DNA of 64,000 nt from Drosophila miranda (Eukaryota; Arthropoda; Insecta; Diptera; Drosophilidae): NCBI RefSeq assembly GCF_003369915.1, contig NC_046675.1, positions 28,024,001 to 28,088,000 of the forward strand, written 5' to 3'. The first letter of the stretch is position 1, and each line of letters opens with the position of its first letter. Of the stretch, positions 27,713 to 39,672 are shown piece by piece. The notes beneath the pieces were generated by a model. That model saw nothing but the letters and a program-made list of their open reading frames with translations. It was not told the origin of the DNA and ran no database searches. The translations under genes and the position numbers were made by a program.

Positions 27713-30700
27713 GGGTTAAATGAAGGAATATATGTGAATGTCTCCTACCTGATTGGGAAACAAGTCGGACACCAACGAGAGGAAGAGCGGCTCATCATCA
27801 TCAATCAGCTTGGAGAGATTCATGTCGCGGAGGACGCGCATCACAATGGTGCTCTCAGTGTCCTTTGAGTTCCTCCGCTTGGCTGCCCCGAGCGTACGCA
27901 GCACGGAGAGTATGTTCCTCAGACCGAAGTCGTAGTGGACCTGCTTCGTCAGCTGCTCCTCGCACAGCTTATACAGTGTGTAGAACTTCCGTGCCAGCGT
28001 TATGTTCTCCAGGAAACCGCAGCTGGCCAGCTTCACGCGGATGATTATCTGTCTGTCCGGCACCATCATCGCCACGGTCCGGAACTGTATTTTCAGATTC
28101 TCGGGCAACTCTTTGCGACCCGCGTACCCGGGATTCTGTTTAAACATTTAGTTCTCATTTAATTGGCCATAGGTACTAATCGATTGCTTTTGAATCTAGT
28201 ACATCGTTTATTTAACTTATTGCCGGGACAGGTCGATATTTATGTTTATCCTGGGCACTCCCTGCACACCATAAACAAGCGAAAACATAGCCCCAACAAA
28301 GGATTTCATCATTAAACTCAAACGCACACACAACTGTCTGTCTGTAGGTCTACGTAAACGGGAGTGGAGGACTGGAGGACTGGAGGCCTGGAGGACTGGA
28401 GAACTGGAGGCCTGGGTGACATAACGACTCATTAAATTATAATGTCCTGCCGCCTAAAAATGTTATATAAATGGGCCTAATAATTCAGTGCGCAAATTAA
28501 AATACATATAGACACCGAGACTAAAGCCGAAGCCTTCGAAAGGGTTAGAGGCAGACCATGAGAAGGGTAGCAAGGGGGGGAGGGAGGCACCGGTTTGGTG
28601 TAGATAACAAGTGGGCGTTGATTGACATACTGTACCATTATTGGCGACGTCGCCGGGGCTAACGCTAATCGCATTACCCCCGATCATAGTTGGCGTCGCT
28701 TTTAATTAAGCTTCAGAGCCCCGTACTATATCTATGTACCCATATCTATAGTTTGCTTTGCCTTGCCTTACTATTCTCTATACTTGGGACCAGCCTTGGC
28801 TGGCTTTCCTTCGCTTGGCTTCCTATTTGGCCTGAAAGCATTTAATTCTGATTGTGCGTAGAGAGGCGTTGAGATTGCTGAGAAGAGGAGAGACGGTTAT
28901 TCGGGACAGGGCCCCTCGTGGCATGTGGCAGGCAAATTAATCGAGTCATGCAGCCGCTTAAATGTAAATACACGGGACTCTGCTCCTCCTTTGGTGCTCT
29001 TCTTGTTATTTGTTTTCCCTTTTGTGTGCTGGTTATTGGTTTTTACGGTTTTTTGGGGGGGGGGGCGGTGGATGCTTTTTGGCATGGCAGGAGGCACACC
29101 ACACGCGAAAAAGCCATAGTAAATTGTATTACAGCTTCAGTTGAGTTGAGAAAAATTGTACATGACTAATATCGTTGGAATTATGTGCAAAAAGGCGCCT
29201 GTCACTCTCCATTTTGCAACAAGTTAAATGGGAAAAGCATTCGATTAAAGCAAACGACTTAAAACAATTTAATTTTCTACTAAATACTCGTACACAGGAA
29301 AATCATCTTCCCAATGACCAGAATGATGGATAGTTTTGTTTTGTGTTGTTTTTTGTAAATACTCAAATTTCAAAGAAAGTAAGAGTGGAGTAGAGGAATG
29401 GGTTGTGCGAGTATCTAAACATTAATAAAGACTTAGCACGGAAGAGGCTCACAGGTGTCTGTCTATTATTCATTGTAACCGGTACTCGTGGAGTAATTGT
29501 ATTCGTATGCATGTACTAGATAGTATGTACAGGCCAAGGGCAACATTTCGACCCATTTTATTCCAAAAGAGCCTTCCTGCTTAGCCTTTACTTTAAATGT
29601 ATTTAAGTGTCTACGAGTAAACGTGAATATACTGGAGTGAATGCTAAGTGAATTTGTGCAGCAGGTAGGGTATTACCATAGTTATGAATATTCCAAATTC
29701 TGGATTCATTTCAATCGTATCTCCATCTGTGAAAAGGAAAGTTTTCTTCTTCTCCTTCTTGGCCGTCAGCACGACGGCCACTTGTTGAGCGGCCACTGAA
29801 AGAACCGGCAGTTCGATGCGGTTGAACTCATCGAAGCAGCCCCAGCTTCCAGACTGGGCCAGACCCTTATATATGCGTCCCAGCCCTCTAACCAAACAAG
29901 TAAACTTTGAGTAAACCTTGAACAGGATGAACTGAACTTACCTGTAATCCATTTGATCGGAGCAATTAAAGACGACAACATACTTGGCCAACGTTTTGCC
30001 CATATCCTTGACAGTTTCCGTTTTTCCAGTGCCAGCCGGCCCGCATGGCGCTCCCCCCATGGACAAGGTAAGAGCCTGGGCCAAAGTGATATAGCAACTG
30101 AAATGGAATAACAATTTAGAGGGTATGACAAGAAACTTTTTCTCAAGGCGTGATCCACAACCACATGATAAAGACAAGACCAAGCCAAGAGACGCTCTTT
30201 AAAATATCAAAGCAGTCCCGCAGTACAGCCACTAATTTGCGATGACATCGAAAGAGCTAAGACGAAACTCGGGCGAATGAAAATGAGTGGGAGGGAGAAG
30301 TGCCTCCAGGAAAATAGCACCGCCACTTTACAGCTTTCCGGAGGCAACTGGCTGCCGCTGTCAAAACTTTATTTATATTCCGCTAAGTGAAGTTTATCTT
30401 TACGAGCATGTCAACGGCGCGTCGGTTGTTGAAATTCCTTTTGGTCTCGCTCTCCCTTTGAGTTTCGTTGAAGAAGATTTCCTGCAGCTTCCAGCCATCG
30501 ACCGCTTTAAATTGCTGCCAACAGTTGTTTTTTTGCCAATTGTTTACATAGAAAAAAAAACTGACGAGAGTATAGTTCAAAGTGCTGGCACAATGCCCTA
30601 CGGCAGGCACGGCATTCCAAGGTGTGTTCCATCGGGCCGGAGGAATTCGCAAAGAATTCGTGCAATTGAAAACAAATTTATGTTATATTTACTAGTGGAA

Positions 30701-33700
30701 ATTCTTGTCAGTCAAACGCGAAATACATGATTTTATTTCCACTTAAGAACCATCGAATGGAGACCTGGTTATCGCGGAACTGTTTATACTCCCCCGCAGT
30801 TCGAGTTTAGGCAAAATATTACAAGTACACTCACCGATCTGTCAATGGTGTGATAACCAGTCGATCTGTGCAGCCAAGATATTCGTTCTGGTAGGTAAAT
30901 GTGACATCGGTAACCGATATCCAGGTCTTGTCCAGATCCTCTTTGAAGTAGAAGCGGCATTGTTTGAGCCATTCAAAGTCGTTTGCTGATTTGATGTTCA
31001 TGCGGCACTGGAATGGTTACGAATATTATTACAACATATACGAGCATAGGAGAGATATGTAGTCCTTAACAATAGTATTCTGTGTAATCTAAATAACCCA
31101 CCAAAATATCGAAGATATCGCGCTGATGCACATGAATGGTGATCAGGGTCTCGAAGTTCGTGCGCTCGCGCTTTGTCAGATTGCGAGTGGTTTGGTCGAT
31201 GAGCGTGTTGAGGATCTCGAGGAACTTGTTATTTGTCTCGGACATGACCTTCCTCTCATGTCTGGCCTGCATCAGAGCCATTTCTGCATCTCGCGTCCAA
31301 ACCATTTGAATGCCGAGCAGGCCAATCTGGGCCGGCGCCTTCTCAAGGAAGCTGAGGAGGGTGAAGTTTGGATCGTTAATGGTCGCATAGGCGGTGCGAA
31401 TGATCGAGTGCAGTGACTGCTGTGCTGTGACCAGCAATTGAGTTAGCCATGTCTCGACAGAGCCCTCCGCACGGATGGCGCGATCCAGCTGGATCATCTC
31501 GCCCTCGCTGCTTATGATGGCCATCATTTTGTTGTACTCGACGTCGTGGAACTTCACCGACTTTGTGTTGTCGAAAATATTCAGGAGGTGGTTTTGTATG
31601 GTATGCGAATCGGAAGCTTGACCCAGTATCTCAAGCAGTGCAGGATCTGACACAAAGAAGAAACGTGGAAACATCATGCGCTTGCGCTCTAGATAACCAC
31701 TCAAGGATTTCTGACAAATCTCCAGTTGCTCCTGCAGATGAGGCAGCAACTGTTTAAGCAAATCGTCACCGACGCAGCAAGCCACAACGCCGGGTGTCTC
31801 GTGGGCTCGCTGCATGATTTTTTGCCAGGATTTGTCTATTTTCGAAAACCTTTTCGCCTCCTTCGGCAGTTGCTTCGCAATATCGCCCCCAACAAACACT
31901 GCCTCCAGATAGACCCACATGTTCTGCACCAAGAGCCACCGCTCCAGTATCTCATTCGAGTTGGAGAGGTCATAGACCCACTGTTGTATCTGTTTCCGAA
32001 ACGGAGCGTTGTATCGGTTGGATAGGAGGGATCCCAGCACCATCAGGCTGTCCTCCAATTGGCCAATCGTTTCGGCCGTAGTGTCGCCGCGCAGCAAGAG
32101 TTCGCCGCGATTGTTGAAGCTCATGAATTGCAGCTCGTGCACGGACCACTCATTGGTCACCTGCTTCAGCTTGGCTTCGATGTCCTTCTCCTTCATGGCA
32201 CTGATGCAAATGTCCTCGATGTCCTCCTTGTGCTTGAGCAGCGGCGCCTCCAATATGTTCTTGAGCGAGAAACCCTCCGAGTCGAACTCGAAGATGTAGC
32301 GAGTAACGTCCATGATCCGTTGCCAGTGGCGTGGCTTCATGGCTTTATTCGCCATCAACTCCAGTAGGGGGCACATATCGTTAAAGTCATCGATTGTTTT
32401 CTTCAGAGCATGGAAAGCCGGCCACTCTTTCAGTCCCTTCGGCAGCTTCCGGCAGCGGTTTTGGAACTCCATCAACTCGTTGTTGATCTCCTCAATGTCC
32501 ACCTCATTCCAGGGTATGTCGTAGTAGCTGCTCACTCTGTCAATCACATCGTTATACAGTTTGTAAAGTTTCTGCAGCAGGTTCAGTTCCTTGCGTATCT
32601 GCCCCAGCTCTGGATAGTCCGTTTGCGGCAGACCGAAGAGTTCCTCGCCACTCTGGTACGTCTGCAGGCGTCGCCACATGCCTTCGAAGCGGTTCTGGAA
32701 CAGTATAAGCCGGTCGGAGGCCTCTCTCGGCGTTAGCCCCGCCTGCATAGGACCCGCCGTCCGATACTCCGTCACGTACGAGATCTTGTCCTGCTTGAAG
32801 TTGTCCAAATTGGTGCGCAAGTCGTCCTGGAAGGCTGGCTGCATGTCCAGCAGCTTCACTTGTGCCTGCAGTGCCCCAGCCAACAAGTTCTGGAATGTGG
32901 CCCGCAAATTGTCCACCAGGTCGAACTGGTCACGCTCCACTTGCACCTCATAGCGCGTCAGGACATTGAATGCTTCCTACAGGACAAGACGAGACCGCAA
33001 AGAGTGAGTAGATGGCATCTTGGGTGCTGCCTGTACTACTGCCTCACCTCTATCGGATCTATTCGAAGTTCCATGTCCACCTCCTGCTCACGAATCTTAC
33101 CCAAAGTCTCCATTATCATGCGCACATCATCCAAGTCACGTATAGGCCTGTCCAGCTTACGATCCATTTCATTGATTACGGCATATACATAGTCCATTTC
33201 CTTCTTGTACTTCTTCTTCATAGCCTGTCCAATTTTGTGGTTGCAGGCTGAAAATAGAAACCGTCTAAAGTGTTCGTTCGTTCGTTCTCCCTTTCCCATT
33301 CCCTTTGCCCCTTCCCTCCCATCTCCCATCTCCCTATTCCATTTCGTGCGCCACACAATGATATCGATGTCATTAATCAAAGCCAGGCCAAGGGCTAATT
33401 TATTTTCACACAGTCACATCCTCCAGCTGTGTGGGGTCTCTCGGCTCTCGGCTCTTGGCTCCTTCCTTCCAATCATTTTGTGTGGGGAATTTATTTTCGT
33501 ATTTCTGGGGATGTCTTGTGTTTCAGTTAATTTGGTTAAACAAATTAGATTATCTAATTGGACGCCAATTTATTTGAATAGCTTCCTATTTGTCCACAAA
33601 ACAAAAGAATTCGCGAGGGTGCCAAAATTTATGGTTGATTAACGTTTCGTGTATCTAAAAATGGAAACAGCATATCCTTCTAGTCTACAATTAGAATAAA

Positions 33701-35258
33701 ATACATTCCATAAGCACCCCATAGCCCCCCTTCTTTAGATGAAATACATATAGTATGTAGAAGCATAAGTTATAGTTCTAAAAAATGCATCGGACTGCTA
33801 CTTACATTTGATTTCAATGGCCAAACCATACTTAAGCCTTTCATTATACACTGCCACGCACTGTCCAAAGACCTCCATGTCTGGCTCAATCAGCAGATTG
33901 GCATCCAGATCGGATAGACAGCGCAGGGTGGTCTCGAACTCCTGCAGGCCAAACTCCATTAGCTGACGAGTGGTGCGATCGTTCTTCCACAGGAAGTGGT
34001 AGGGCTTCCAGCGCTTAATGTACGTTTGAATCTCTGGCTTTACGTTCTTCGTGCAGCTGGAGAGCTGGTTGACAGCCTTGGCCACCTCTTTGTTATCCAT
34101 GATGGCCGAGTAGAAGCTTTTCAGCATGTGCGGCATCTGTGGTCGTTCCTCGGAGGCCAGACAATAGATTTTGCGACGTCGACTCTTTCCGCCGGCGCCG
34201 CCAGAGGCCTCGTTGTGGTTGCGTCCGACGCGCGGCTGCGTCACCGTCATCGAAACTTGCTGCGGTTGGTAAGACAAGATTTTGGAGAACATTGCGAAGC
34301 TATTCAGTGGGGCGGTACGCACCGGCGGATCTTTGCCGCTGCTCCACTGAGCCACACCCTTCGCAATGCCCGTGATGTTCTTGCCAGCCGTCACCAAAAT
34401 GTCCTGCAGCTCGTCCAGACTCGGTTTGATAACCACATGGGGTATCTGCAGCTGCGCGTGCAGCGCAAATATAGGCTTTTTGAAAACCGTCTCATTCTCA
34501 TCGGCAATGAATCGACGTCTCAGTGTATCCAGTGCGGCTCGAATGACCTTTATCAGTACGTCAATGACCTTGCGGCTGTAATAGCGACGCATCTCGACCA
34601 CCGCATTGCACACCATATCCTACACAAAAACAAGAAGGATTATTTTTTGACTTGTGTCCATCTTTTACACGTCCCACCTGCATGCCCTTAGGCAGGCTTT
34701 CTGTGGTCGACAGCAGGGACAGGGGATTCTCAAAGCAAGACCACAAGATACTCCAGTCCTGCTGCTGCCCTCCGCCGCCGCCACCGCCGCTGCCACCACC
34801 GCCTCCACTTGTGGTGCCAGCAGCAGCTGCTCCTGCACTGTCTTCAGCTTTTCGTCCACCTGATCCAGTGGCCTCTCCTTTTGGAGAGACTGCTGCTCAA
34901 AAGTTTCCAATTCATAATGTTTATATATTGCAGTCCCAGGTCTTACCATCGAAGAGGGTCGTCACATCATCGCCTGCTATCTCCTTGAATGTGGCCGTTG
35001 CCTTGTCCACTAAGCTTAGAACCTCTTCCACCGCCTCGGAGACCATTTGACTTTTACGATTCAGTTCGATGGCCGCTTTCCTAGGGGAGGACAATCACGT
35101 CATTAGTATTTCACATGCAATTTAGATACAATATTAAAATGTGATAAAGAACCCATTAGAATAAATCACCAGCAGAAACAGAATCACCTTCAGACAGTTG
35201 AAAGGTCGCGCAAACCTTGAACATTCATTTTAGCAACCCAAATTAAAAGTGAATTCTC

Positions 35259-35309
<51 letters not shown>

Positions 35310-38300
35310 AACCCCCAAAGCATGTCAGAATCAGAGACTCACCGGCAGGCCTCCTCGCTGCGCTCCAGAAACTCATCAACTGTCCAGATCTCATCGTCTG
35401 CTCAAGAAACAAATGGGAAAAGTTTTCAGGCAGCATACAATTAGACGCGAGTCCTGAGAGATGCTCGCATGTGGGAGCCACCAACCTGCTGGTAATATTT
35501 GCAACGAGACGTCCTGCATCCACATGAGCACATGGAGTATGCGATTGGAATAGATGTCATGAACACGGGCCACAAGAACCTCAAAGTTCTCGATGGCCTG
35601 CTTGCAGCGCTCATAGAATTCAGTCCAGTTTTGGTTGGTCCACTGGAAATAAAGAAAAAATCAATAAGAATTCAGAGGAGATCTGCAGCTGACGGACTCA
35701 CATTTATGGTATGTAGTCCTGGCTTCAGCATCGCCGTCAAGCGCACCAGCTGGGGCAGAAACAAAGGACGCACCTCCAGCTTCACAGCCCGGACCGTTGA
35801 AAGAAACATTTTGATGAGACACTACGGGGCAAAAGCACAGTTCTTAATGATATACGATTTTCGATTAGCATAATGGCAGAATAACACACATTTAACGAGT
35901 CCTGTATGGTGATGAAATACTGCTGGCGACTCATCAGAGTGGCGGCCACAATCGGCAGCTCGATCTTTAGCTTGGCCAGCATTTTGGCTTCTCTGATCAG
36001 CAATGGTATTGTGGGGTGTAGATTGACAAACAATTTGTCCCCCTGCAGGCAAAGTAGTGGCTGCAGGAGGCAGGCATCGGCAACGCTGACGTCTTGATCC
36101 AGCCATATGGATACAATTTCGTCCTCGTATTCCTGGAGCACTCCCAAGACGTTGTGGAATCGCATATCCAAGTCCTTAGCCATGGGCAGGGTACTCAGCA
36201 CCGCATGATCCATCACCGCATCTATGAGCTCTGTTAGATGTAGACTCAATGCCCGACACCAATGAATGCGTCCGGCAATGGGCGGGAAGTTTCTCGCCAG
36301 CGGGGGATCGTCTCGTTGCTTGCGAAAAGTTTTCAGTATGCGATCCACCTCCTTGTCAACGTAACGCAATATCCGTGTGTACTTCTCGTCCATCTTGGTC
36401 AGGGGAATTTTCTCGCTAACTTTTTCGAAACGCACCAAAAAACGTATGCACTGCGGCGTCTCCCAGACCGTGTCAAAGTCCTTTTCAATCAGCGTGGCTA
36501 TGGTATCCTTTAGGGAGTTGGTTTTGTGTATAAACCTCTCAAAATCGTCATTGAAGTTGGAGTTTCGATGATCTAGGTAGTCATATTTCTTCGAAATAAC
36601 CTCCTTTTTGGCCTCTTCGAAATGATTAGAGGCATCCTCCAAGGCCTCCCCCAACAGAAGGCCCTCCAGGCGACGCTCGAACAAATGGTTGTAGTCATCG
36701 ATCAGGTTGAACATGTTTATAATTTTCGAAAGACGCTCGCAGAATGTATCGAATTTTCCTGAAATTATCAAGCATTACTATAGATTATATAAAAACGTTT
36801 AGATTCGTATAGTTACCAAAGACAAAGTTCTCGGAGAACCCAAATGGTGTCTGATTGGGCAGAAACGGCTGCTCGCGCACCGTGTAGTACGTCTCGTGGT
36901 AAATGTGGTTCAGTTTAATGCAGTTGCTGAGTTTTGTTCGAATTAAGCTGCGATCCTGGGACCAGATTGTCTCCTTGCAACGACAAGTGATGTAGGACTT
37001 GCAGGTCTCGATCATTTGGTTTGTTATCTAGAAGCAAAATTAATTGTTTAATAGATATTTACTATATACCTCAAAGCAAAACAAAAGTTAAGGGTAAAAT
37101 GAAGTTAAATTCTCTATCATACACCGACAATGAACTTCTTGAACAGCACCCTAGCACCATCGACGTCAAAGAGGTCTTCGACTTGTTAATTCCACGGCAC
37201 TTACCTCAGCTTGGTGGGAAATTTCAAGGTGAGTCAGACAAGAAGGCTTTAGTCATGCTTCAAAGAGCTTTTATGTCGTCGGACCACGAGCAAAAAGTGG
37301 AGGTCAGAACACGGCAAGAAATCGGCCGTGGGGACGGGGATTTAGCGAATTGGAAATAGAATATATTTCCAGCAGATATATGTTCGAATGTCCTGCTTGT
37401 TTCAGCTAACATTTTCGTTGGAAAATCTGGTAAATGTATTGAGATATATTATTTTTGTAGCAACATTTGCACTCACTTTAACCATCAGTGCTGATGTTCT
37501 TTCTGATGTATTATAGAATTGGGATACACTGTAAATCAGTCGCACCGTTTGCAGTAGACTTAAGATGGACTCCTTCATGCTTACAGTGTCGTCCAGGTAC
37601 AGCGAGTGACAGCACGTTTCCATGGCTTGTATAAACTTGGAATTGTCCCGTGCCTCATTGTAGCAAAAGGTTATTTTACGATCGGTTTCCTTCCATTGCC
37701 TTATAATGCGGGAGCCCGCCAAAAAAAGACAATGCAGAGTAAACTGCACTTCTTTGTCTTGCAAATGGGCCAGAAGCTGTGAGAACTGCGCGCCACGTTT
37801 CTTCCAGTACTCCAGTTCGTCCTGTGGACCACTGTGATCGTTCTCCTTGCGGAGCTGTTCGCTTTCGCCAAGGATTTTCAATATCCCCTTTGTCCAGTTA
37901 TTGACACGTTCCTCGAGCTGTGTGCAAAACTCTTGGTTCTTGGACATGTCCTTGACCTCATCCACCAGATCGATTTTCTCAAACATATCGCAGCCATCGG
38001 CAAATACGTTGTGATGATCGCACACCTGCTCGCAGACGCGCAACGCACTGCAGAATGATCGCAGTCCTGGAAGGAGCTGCCCTTTGATAAGACCGCAGCT
38101 AACGTCCTCCTCATCGCCTTCCAAACTGGGAAAGGCCAGGGCCTGCATGAATACAAACTCAACGATTCGCTCAATGGAAGTGACCAGGCCAATGTTCTTG
38201 GCATCGATTACACCACAGTACCTGTGATGAATAATCAAGGATCACGTAGAACCAAATAGAAGAGTATAAAAAGACTTACAAATCCTTTTGGAATCCCTCT

Positions 38301-38924
38301 TCCGGAAGCTGTTTGGACGTATTCACTCGAAAGATATAAATACAAACACCTGTAAAGGCGCAGGTCCAACCATCCGTCAGGAATAACTTCTTTTGCTTTG
38401 GCGGAGGCATACCACTCGGAGAGGCGCCACCTGATGAAGTAACAGAGAGGTAAGTGTGGCTCATTCGATAGACAGCAATATACAGAGATGTAAATTGTAA
38501 TTTTATAGTCTTATATATTCTTATAGCTAAGACCTTGCGGCGTCTTAGAACTGCTAGATGCAATGCCACTTCGTGACGGTCCCGGCTTATTTGCGTCTGG
38601 AGTCGGTGTAGGCTCCGGTTCATCCACTTCCTGATAAAACCAGAGCAGCTTGTTTTTCATATTCGGCAAAAATAGCTGATTGATTTCATCGAGCTACAAT
38701 AGGAAGTATTAAAGATATAGGAATATCTCAATATATGGTATAAATATAGGAAATATAGAAACTACCATATCCCCTTCGAATATGTAATCCATGAGCTGAT
38801 GTCTGGGCAACTGAGTGGCGTCGATCAACAACTGGAAGGTGAACTCCAGTCGGGGATCCATCTCCCCACGGCGGGCCTTGCGTTCGCATTCTTCGCGTCG
38901 GCGCTGTGCTTCGTCCGGGTCCAT
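17614..38924 (-). CDS. CG9492: Axonemal outer-arm dynein heavy chain, DNAH5/DNAH8 type, 32 exons, complete
   Basis: I joined 32 exons with GT-AG junctions and consistent phases to a single frame of 14103 nt, 4700 aa. The order of domains is N-terminal tail, linker, six AAA modules, stalk and C-terminal region. The AAA1 Walker A is GPAGTGKTE (about aa 2032), AAA2 GPSGAGKTT (2314), AAA3 GEQGTGKTV (2667) and AAA4 GVGGSGKQS (about 3010). The last residues are [11 protein letters not shown]. Similarity runs along the whole vertebrate DNAH5/8 sequence. The motor drives ATP-dependent sliding of axonemal doublets, so in flies it should act in chordotonal cilia and/or sperm. The ATG at 38924 has in-frame stops directly upstream. 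Proximity to Scm (CG9495) supports the CG9492 assignment, which is from memory. The exons are given in the following five entries. Confidence 0.95.
18519..19097 (-). CDS. Unrecognised 192-aa protein nested in a dynein intron, same strand
   Basis: A single-exon ORF of 192 aa starting [16 protein letters not shown] and ending at TAA, wholly inside the intron between dynein exons 28 and 29. An in-frame TAA lies about 30 bp upstream, so the start is likely correct. The protein is hydrophilic, with a basic N-terminus, a Ser/Asp-rich centre and a more ordered C-terminal half ([20 protein letters not shown]). There is no signal peptide or membrane segment. Codon usage looks like that of real genes, and no splice sites would merge it into dynein. 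Function unknown. A nested location in an axonemal dynein gene suggests, but does not show, testis expression. Confidence 0.75.
   Translation of the reverse strand: MSNQTKKTMKKIITSGTNDNRNIFLSKTTEFDKQNVDETTNVPLGQRQYGFIKANKTSTPFPSTHTLDPNLLDNKLKRIQYKAKQSLRDTAFDSDTSSAESDIVEKQLQYNATDSLTVKKMPFELKRKLFDEAEFTVTRGQKLSDLHHPEIDVSNIQKSFNYEAKKLSYKEMEAFCRHMNFKITKGFDAALH
19520..23502 (-). other. Dynein exons 22-28 (stalk tip, AAA5, AAA6)
   Basis: Exons: 23502-23254, 23186-21449, 21382-21230, 21165-20873, 20802-20310, 19922-19733, 19676-19520. They encode the microtubule-binding tip and second stalk helix (exons 22-23), AAA5 ([26 protein letters not shown]), AAA6 and the start of the C-terminal region. All phases match. 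Confidence 0.9.
23581..28135 (-). other. Dynein exons 18-21 (AAA2 to AAA4 and stalk start)
   Basis: Exons: 28135-27749, 27668-27083, 27018-26785, 26258-23581. Exon 19 carries the AAA2 P-loop GPSGAGKTT. Exon 21 (892 codons) carries AAA3 (GEQGTGKTV), AAA4 (GVGGSGKQS) and the first stalk coiled coil (GLEKLKEAS...[15 protein letters not shown]). The exon 21 start was placed at the acceptor CCCCTATAG, which alone keeps phase with exon 20. The open frame extends further upstream but that part is intronic. Confidence 0.9.
28136..29676 (-). other. Dynein intron between exons 17 and 18
   Basis: A 1.5-kb intron, the largest in the gene. It holds a short degenerate CTGGAGGAC/CTGGAGGCC tandem array at about 28362-28415 and a G-run at about 29053-29065. 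No ORF or mobile element was recognised. Confidence 0.8.
30098..30834 (-). other. Dynein intron between exons 15 and 16
   Basis: A 737-bp intron. Open frames exist on both strands (about 30287-30730) but none has a recognisable domain, biased codon use or paired splice sites, so I assign nothing. Confidence 0.6.
33248..33805 (-). other. Dynein intron between exons 12 and 13
   Basis: A 558-bp intron with pyrimidine-rich tracts on the plus strand (33280-33345). Nothing else was recognised. Confidence 0.7.
35260..35308. repeat. Uninterrupted 49-nt poly-C tract in dynein intron 9
   Basis: Forty-nine consecutive C on the plus strand, thus G on the transcript strand, starting 34 nt after the exon 9 donor. 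See findings. Confidence 0.9.
37099..37359 (+). CDS. Candidate small antisense ORF in a dynein intron (86 aa)
   Basis: ATG-to-TAG ORF on the plus strand, inside the dynein intron 37476-37028. The protein starts [18 protein letters not shown] and looks like a soluble charged polypeptide. A GTGAGT donor-like site sits at about 37230, so it might instead be a spliced exon. No family was recognised, and no TATA box or polyadenylation signal is evident. It could be chance or a gene fragment. Confidence 0.3.
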   Translation: MKLNSLSYTDNELLEQHPSTIDVKEVFDLLIPRHLPQLGGKFQGESDKKALVMLQRAFMSSDHEQKVEVRTRQEIGRGDGDLANWK

Positions 38925-39588
38925 GTTTCAACGTTATCACGTATCACATACGCACGCGTATTATATATTATTTTTTGTTGTTTTGTTTTGTTTTTTAACA
39001 CGTGTATGACCGTTGGGGTTCCAGAAAATAATTTTTCGGATCAAAAGTTTGCAAGTGCGGTAGGATTTTGTATTTATATTTTTGTCAAAAATCGAACATT
39101 GATTTTAAATTTTAAATCAATTCATTGTTTGTTTTTTTGTTTCAAAATTCAAAAACGGGAGAGACCAAAAATATGTTAGTTTCAAAAAACAATTTGTTTT
39201 TACACTACAAATGCGTGTTGCAGCAAATTCTGGATTGCAAATTGTTTTATAACTAAATCTATATTCAAAAACTCTAACTACGTTTTACATAAAAACAGAT
39301 AATTCATAAAATCAAAGTTATTTCTGCATACATACAAAAGTGTGTTTTTCAAAAATATATTTTCCTAAGTTTTTGTATTTTGCATTTATGTAAGTGGGGA
39401 TTGGGGGTTGTTACTCAGCTAAAACGAAATGAAGATATGTGTATTAGTTGTAATTAACTGTCCTATTAGCCGTTAGACAACAAATACATAGGCATTTACA
39501 TTCGCTGTACGAAATACGTAGGTGTTTGCGATTACGTAATCAGTCAAAGGGTAACAAGGAAGGGATCTAAAGACATTACATTTTACTG
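38925..39588. other. AT-rich region upstream of dynein ATG
   Basis: Presumed 5' UTR and promoter of the dynein gene. It is very AT-rich with T- and A-runs. No TATA-Inr pair or housekeeping motif was recognised. Confidence 0.4.
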
Positions 39589-39672
39589 TTAACAAGCAAT
39601 GTTTACACTTGCATTACACCTAATACGGTTAATTTTAGTATTGAATCTAATTTGGTTTCGAAATTTTGGCAC

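Larger units (their letters stand above)
29677..34619 (-). other. Dynein exons 12-17 (stem end, linker and AAA1)
   Basis: Exons: 34619-33806, 33247-33048, 32976-31102, 31007-30835, 30097-29942, 29887-29677. They encode the distal stem, the DHC_N2 linker (exon 14, 625 codons without an intron) and AAA1. AAA1 has its P-loop GPAGTGKTE in exon 16 and the Walker B region [12 protein letters not shown] in exon 17. The exon 17/18 junction falls at ITM|NPGYAGR, a highly conserved site. Confidence 0.9.
34678..38924 (-). other. Dynein exons 1-11 (N-terminal tail)
   Basis: Exons: 38924-38766, 38693-38534, 38430-38280, 38221-37477, 37027-36817, 36758-35890, 35821-35702, 35642-35486, 35397-35343, 35080-34947, 34892-34678. 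Together they encode about aa 1-992, the DHC_N1 tail that binds intermediate chains and other heavy chains. Exon 2 carries a Pro/Ser-rich insert after YQEVDEPEP. Exon 11 encodes a Gly/Gln-rich low-complexity insert (about aa 920-970) absent from vertebrate DNAH5. The small exon 9 (55 nt) is supported by matching phases on both sides. Confidence 0.9.

Noticed and set aside
35249..35527. Open frames starting with poly-Pro (+) or ending in poly-Gly (-)
   Set aside because: Produced by the poly-C tract.
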